From the NCBI RefSeq assembly GCF_963678635.1, contig NW_026971753.1, positions 1 through 36,057 on the forward strand: a DNA stretch of 36,057 nucleotides, read 5' to 3'. A model generated the notes under the pieces. It saw nothing but the letters and a program-made list of their open reading frames with translations, had not been told where the DNA came from and ran no database searches. Positions 31,764 to 36,057 of this stretch are shown in pieces. Made by a program: the position numbers and the translations under genes. The DNA is from Symsagittifera roscoffensis. Lineage: Eukaryota; Xenacoelomorpha; Acoela; Convolutidae. Position 1 is the stretch's first letter, and each line of letters starts with the position of its first letter.

Positions 31764-32944
31764 CGAAAGACGTTGAATTGACAATGTTTCAGCCTTCCAA
31801 GTCTGTCCATGTTTATCAGACCCATTGGCATTTCGTATTCCCCATTGGTTTTCACGTTTCCTGCTTTGCCGAGATCGTAGGTTGTGACTTTGTTTTTCTC
31901 AGCCACCATCTAGATATGGGGTAGAGGGCCGGTTCATCCTTCACGTTGTGATATGCGGCAACAAAGCAGTAGAGAAAACAACGGTCATCATCTTTAGTGT
32001 TGATATTTGTGAGCAGAGTAGAAGCAGCGCTGAGTGCATCAGGTAGCTCGAAGTAGGATCCTGCTCTTAATGGAGAGAAGCCCGCGAAACTGATTTGCAT
32101 TTTTTATTTGGTCAATAACCCATTCGCTTCCATGAGAAGAGAACGAATTAATTTGGTCGACCATATGTCCAATCATTTCGAAGTATTGATCACCAGCTAT
32201 TCCCTCAAAATACACTGTCAATGTCATAGTGTTTAGAAATAGCGTGCTCCTAATGAAGTTTCCAGTGTCCCAGTCTTGCACAGTAAGATTTTGGATCATT
32301 ACCACTTCCACATGAAATTGCACTTTGTTCGGACCCTCTATGACCTATTCCAGTACGAGAGCATCTATTTCCTCCTTCAGCAACTTTGATATCGTATCGA
32401 CGCAATTTCTCTCTGAACGCGCTTTCCGTTGGGGCAGCGGAAGAGATTGTCTCGAGGCCATCCCAAACTGGCAATGCGTGTTTCTTCAGAAAATGTTGTT
32501 GATAGCTTTCCGCGGTAAGAAAATTTGTTTGGCAGTATATACAATAACTATCAGAAGTCATGTCATGTGCCAGCTCGTGCCAGCTTGTCGTGCTCTGGGG
32601 CTTCCGACAAATTGTCGAACGATTCGAGACATTCACCGCAAACAGTTTGAGGAGGAGGGAGAAAGGATCTTTCGAACTTTCTGCTCATGTCATCTCAATT
32701 TCCTTTTAGAGCTCAGTAATTTTCCTTACTGCTGGCAAGGAACAGGTATCGCGGTAGAAGTAGAGTTCGACACTGTATGTTGAAGATGCTGAATCAGAAA
32801 ATGTTGTTGATAGTTTTCCGCAGTGAGAAAATTTCTTTGGCAGTATATACAATAACTATCAGAAGTCATGTCATGTGCCAGCTCGTGCCAGCTTGTCGTG
32901 CTCTGGGGCTTCCGACAAATTGTCGAACGATTCGAGACATTCAC
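31764..32944 (-). pseudogene. Polinton DNA polymerase B, N-terminal region remnant
   Basis: Minus-strand fragments match the long region that precedes the exonuclease in many animal Polinton polymerases. In order: a C2H2 zinc finger (CIYCQTNF, then H-x4-H; about 32490-32560) with a second copy upstream (32800-32870); a PNKVQFHVEV-like strand near 32320; GSEWVIDQIKN (32108-32140); FSPLRAGSYFELPDAL (32032-32080); DDDRCFLYC with AAYH shortly after (31955-31993); and EMPMGL to FNVFR (31764-31830). At least three frameshifts separate these pieces (near 32390, 32098 and about 31870), so it is dead. The last block ends at a GTGAGC donor-like site (31758-31763) just where the family usually continues. 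The exonuclease part lies 4.1 kb away on the same strand (27614), so the two may be one broken gene or two Polinton copies. Confidence 0.8.
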
Positions 32945-33101
32945 CGCAAACAGTTTGAGGAGGAGGGAGAAAGGATCTTTCGAACTTTTTGCTCATGTCA
33001 TCTCAATTTCCTTTTAGAGCTCAGTAATTTTCCTTAGTGCTGGCAAGGAACAGGTATCGCGATAGAAGTAGAGTTCGACATTGTTTGTTGAAGATGCTGA
33101 A
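32486..33101 (-). repeat. 308-bp tandem duplication of the zinc-finger segment
   Basis: 32486-32793 is repeated directly at 32794-33101, with few differences (for example near 32513/32821 and 33036). Both copies hold the ATG and the C2H2 finger. The copy closer to the rest of the gene (32486-32636) is the one that reads on into it. Confidence 0.9.
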
Positions 33102-33500
33102 TTAACATTTCAGCTTTAAATTACAAAATGTAACGCTTAGAATGATTCAGATTGAGCTTGAAACTTTTTCTGATGAATTTTAACTGGAACACAGTATTTT
33201 TTCATTGATTTCAAGTCCGCTTCTTTGTGTGCCTAAATTGGTATAATAAAAAATAAAAACAATTAATGAAAATGTTCAGAAAAAAAAGGCCTCAACTATA
33301 TAATTAAGTTCAAAAATGAGATAGTAAGTTTAAACGTTTTGCAAATTGGATATTTTGACAGTTGCAGATGCATGATAAGCATAGATTACCATTTGAAAAT
33401 GTTTAAATGATATCGAAACCAAAATTTCTTTCATGTGATTCAGTGTACTGTGAAACATTTCATATCATATCTTTCGAAATATTAAGGCTTGGCCGTTTGG
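33102..33500. other. No gene recognised
   Basis: AT-rich sequence beyond the duplicated zinc-finger segment, without a supported ORF or repeat. Confidence 0.4.
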
Positions 33501-33504
33501 TTTA

Positions 33505-33519
33505 GGGGGGGGGGGGGGG
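33505..33519 (+). repeat. Run of 15 G
   Basis: An uninterrupted G tract in AT-rich surroundings, immediately before the GC-rich stretch 33521-33574 that has an inverted partner at 35325-35367. Confidence 0.9.
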
Positions 33520-33520
33520 C

Positions 33521-33574
33521 GATAGCTAACCCGGCCGTTGCTTGTCGCTACGCTCATCGGAAACGGGTTCCGTT
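33521..33574 (+). repeat. Inverted repeat, left copy
   Basis: AGCTAACCCGGCCGTTGC and CATCGGAAACG here match the reverse complement of 35325-35367 (AGCTAACCCGGCGTTGC, GATTGGGAACG) with a few differences. The two are 1.8 kb apart in opposite orientation, as ends of a transposon or two copies of a dispersed element would be. Confidence 0.5.
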
Positions 33575-35324
33575 CAGTGAAGTCAACTAAAAAAAATTCC
33601 TATCAATTTGAAGGAAAAACTTAAAATTTTTATGTTGTGAAAAAAAATTCACAAAAATGTCTTTAAAATCAATCTAAAAAAAAACCAGCTGATTTTATAC
33701 GATGCGGAGCACAGTTCTACTGGTCTTGTTCAAATTTGTTTTCGGTCATTTTTACCGTAAAGTATTCATTCTCAGTTTAAATTCGAAAGACTATGTGAGT
33801 CGAAAATTTTAAAAATTATCTGACGCTTTATTAGGACAAGCGTAAAAGTTAAAAATATTTAAATCCGAATCAATGAGAAAAGAAGCTTAAAAAATTAAGA
33901 TTTTTTCTAGAAAACCTGATTTTTGAGTAACACAGAAATTTTCCGTGATTTTTGAGCAGGGTTCAGGATCATGTTCCTTTTTGGAAAAAAAAACGTTTAT
34001 GTTTTTAACCAAAAAAATATGAGTTATACACCCAAAGCTTGTATTTTAATGTAATCTAAAGCAGAATTTCGGTCTAAAACAGACAATTCTATCCTTGGTG
34101 ATTAAGTTTTAGGATTATGGCTTAGGGCGCTCGTAAGGTTGTCACATAAACTTTCCTTTCGAGAACGCATGATCTGTCTCGTATACTGTGATTAGTCATT
34201 CATCAATGTTCCACACTAAAAACAAGTTTGTTGTGATTCAATCATAATGTACGCTTCTCTTAAACAAATGTTGACTATTTCAATAATTTTCGGGATATAT
34301 AACGAATGGTAAACATTTAGTTATCGTCGGTGCAAAAAGATTCGTACAGACCGGTAAATATATAACTATCAAACTGTACAGAAAAGACGAAAAGGGAACT
34401 TTCAAGTATTGACAAGGAATAATCTTGTCAACTGGTGAATTCGAATCCTTGGCGGACAATTAAACAAAAATCAAATGATTGACGAAAGGAAAAATTTGCG
34501 AAGGGACAGAAAAAATTAGAAGAAAGCCAACTAGATCTGAAAAATTTCCTGCTCGGAAAAGGAGTGCGAAAGTGAAAACGATGACAACTGTCAAGTTGCG
34601 AAAAATTACTAACCCGTGTATTAATTGAAACTACCAACAAAGCAATGGTTGAACCAATATGTGAGCAATCCCTTGATTATTTCAAACAATTCTATAAAAA
34701 TTACAAATTTTTCATCCTGAATCATGAACACAACTTTTCTGGCTTCGCTTCAAATACATGTTTCGCGGTATCCTCAGAATTCGAATAAATTAGATTTTTG
34801 CAATCATTCGATTGACAACGAAAAACATTATAATGTGCTGGTCGAATTCACAAATGAGTCTACCGATTTATTGAACAAGATGACTTCAAACGCCTTCGTC
34901 GTCGTTCGCCTCTCTCTGCATTCATACATTTAATTTTGGTTTGCTCCAAGTATCAACTGACTGGCCCTCTGATGGAAAAACTGAAAATAGCTGGTAATTA
35001 TAACTCTTCGAATATTGTAGAAATTAGTGGTGTTCCACTTCGCAGGCAATTGCCCTAAGTTTGCTTTGGCTCAAGGCTAAATCTGTTCAAACTTAAAGTT
35101 GCATGACTACTAACGTAACAATTGCACGCTTTACTAATAATTTGAATGATGAGAATGCTGTTGCATTTTCTTGAAAAATTTACTTAGTTTTGAGTGGACA
35201 TGGTTGAATGGAAACTATTTCAAACACATTGTTTGTGAAATTTATGATGAAGGAAAATTCAATTTTCAAAAATTTGTTTTTCTTTTGCTCTCTTGTGTAT
35301 AAAATTTTTACTACGCCAGCGAGA
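33575..35324. other. Between the inverted repeats, no gene recognised
   Basis: About 1.75 kb of AT-rich DNA. A 69-codon ATG ORF (34724-34933) and a lysine/arginine-rich stretch near 34490-34620 are the only coding-like parts; neither shows a known motif. No transposase signature is visible. Confidence 0.4.
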
Positions 35325-35367
35325 GGCGTTCCCAATCAGCCTAGCGATAAGCAACGCCGGGTTAGCT
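35325..35367 (-). repeat. Inverted repeat, right copy
   Basis: Reverse-complement partner of 33521-33574. It falls inside a 65-codon ORF (35293-35490) with a non-ATG start, which I do not accept as a gene. Confidence 0.5.
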
Positions 35368-36057
35368 TTTGTCCGCTCAAATAAATGGCCATGCCCTAAA
35401 ACTTTAAAGGGATTGATCTCACACTTTTCGTGGTTCAAACTAACTGGTAGGAAAAGAAAGTCTGTAATTGATAAGATTGATTTAAAGTAATTTTTTTTAT
35501 AAATTTAACAGAAACCTCAATAATTAGTTTAGAATAACGTATGTTTAGCAAATATTATCAATTCATGATGATCAAGTTCAAAACTTATTGGAAATGCATT
35601 TGTATTTATAAAATGAGCATTATAAATACAAAAAAGTCCGTATAACAACAAATCGGCTGATTGTATTGGTTTTTTCATCAGTAGCTGACTTCCCTCGAGA
35701 TTTGTACGTCACATATTCTTGTACACGAGAAGATATTCATATAATCTTTAATCTAGAGGATCTGCAAAGAATATCTGCCCTCCAGGTTGAGCAAAAAAAT
35801 AGGTTTATGCTAATGAGTATTTAATTATTCGCCTAAAAATTGTAAAACTTGAATATTTGGAAAACATCAACTAATTGAAAGGTTTTTTGTAGTTACTATT
35901 TTAAGGTTTTCCTTGTTTAGTGCTTGTAAAAGTGTTCATAGAGTAGAATTTTTAAAGCAGATAATGTGACTTAACTTATTAAGAATTATGTTTTTCTTTT
36001 GTTTTTTTTTTGATGATTTCAGAAAAGAAATTGATGAATGACCTGAAAAAAATGTAT
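35368..36057. other. No gene recognised
   Basis: AT-rich end of the window with no supported feature. Confidence 0.4.

Noticed and set aside
32325-33037. Two related plus-strand ORFs (32325-32783, 32777-33037)
   Set aside because: They are shadows of the zinc-finger part of the polymerase on the minus strand; their similarity reflects the 308-bp duplication.

Overview
The window looks like part of an invertebrate animal genome. It is AT-rich and gene-poor, with GT-AG type exon edges, a claudin-like four-pass membrane protein, a secreted PAN-like protein, long satellite arrays and the remains of a Polinton (Maverick) DNA transposon. I cannot name the species. I recognised no rRNA, tRNA, CRISPR or bacterial-type operon.

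Layout. 1-5100: two plausible host genes, a claudin-like gene on the minus strand (925-1491) and a two-exon PAN-like secreted protein on the plus strand (2670-3695). 5100-6975: an old, degenerate, pyrimidine-rich minisatellite. 6976-25246: the dominant structure, array 1 (about 18 copies of an 87-bp unit), segment D1 (4409 bp), array 2 (about 91 copies of the same unit), segment D2 (4402 bp). D1 and D2 differ by 8 substitutions and 4 short indels that I could find. D2 runs on into the right flank inside one decayed gene, whereas D1 is cut at the same point by array 2. D2 is therefore the ancestral context, and D1 plus one array arose by tandem duplication.

The gene crossing the D2 border is a Polinton protein-primed family B DNA polymerase on the minus strand. 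Its parts lie in the expected order from 27614 down to 24093: exonuclease I motif, Cys/His cluster, exonuclease II motif, an exonuclease III block present three times in tandem, motif A, a weak motif B, motif C and the C-terminal block. It is broken by stops and frameshifts. Its N-terminal part is separate at 32944-31764 and carries a 308-bp tandem duplication of a C2H2 zinc-finger segment. About 4.1 kb of unrelated, repeat-rich sequence lies between the two parts. Three places in the remnant end at GTAAGT or GTGAGC, so the polymerase gene may once have had introns.

Each D segment also holds an exon resembling the GON domain of ADAMTS-type extracellular proteins, a decayed unrecognised coding stretch, a foldback (MITE-like) palindrome and a 65-codon ORF just past the polymerase C-terminus. 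The D1/D2 substitutions in the coding-like frames outside the polymerase are silent, and the one indel there is in frame.

The main candidate for something new is the locus as a whole. An old minisatellite seeded a young, highly homogeneous 87-bp satellite. That satellite then took part in duplicating 4.4 kb of sequence, including half a transposon polymerase, and other tandem duplications (3 x about 490 bp, 2 x 308 bp) cluster in the same dead gene. 33100-36057 holds only a long G-tract, an inverted repeat pair and no gene I can recognise.
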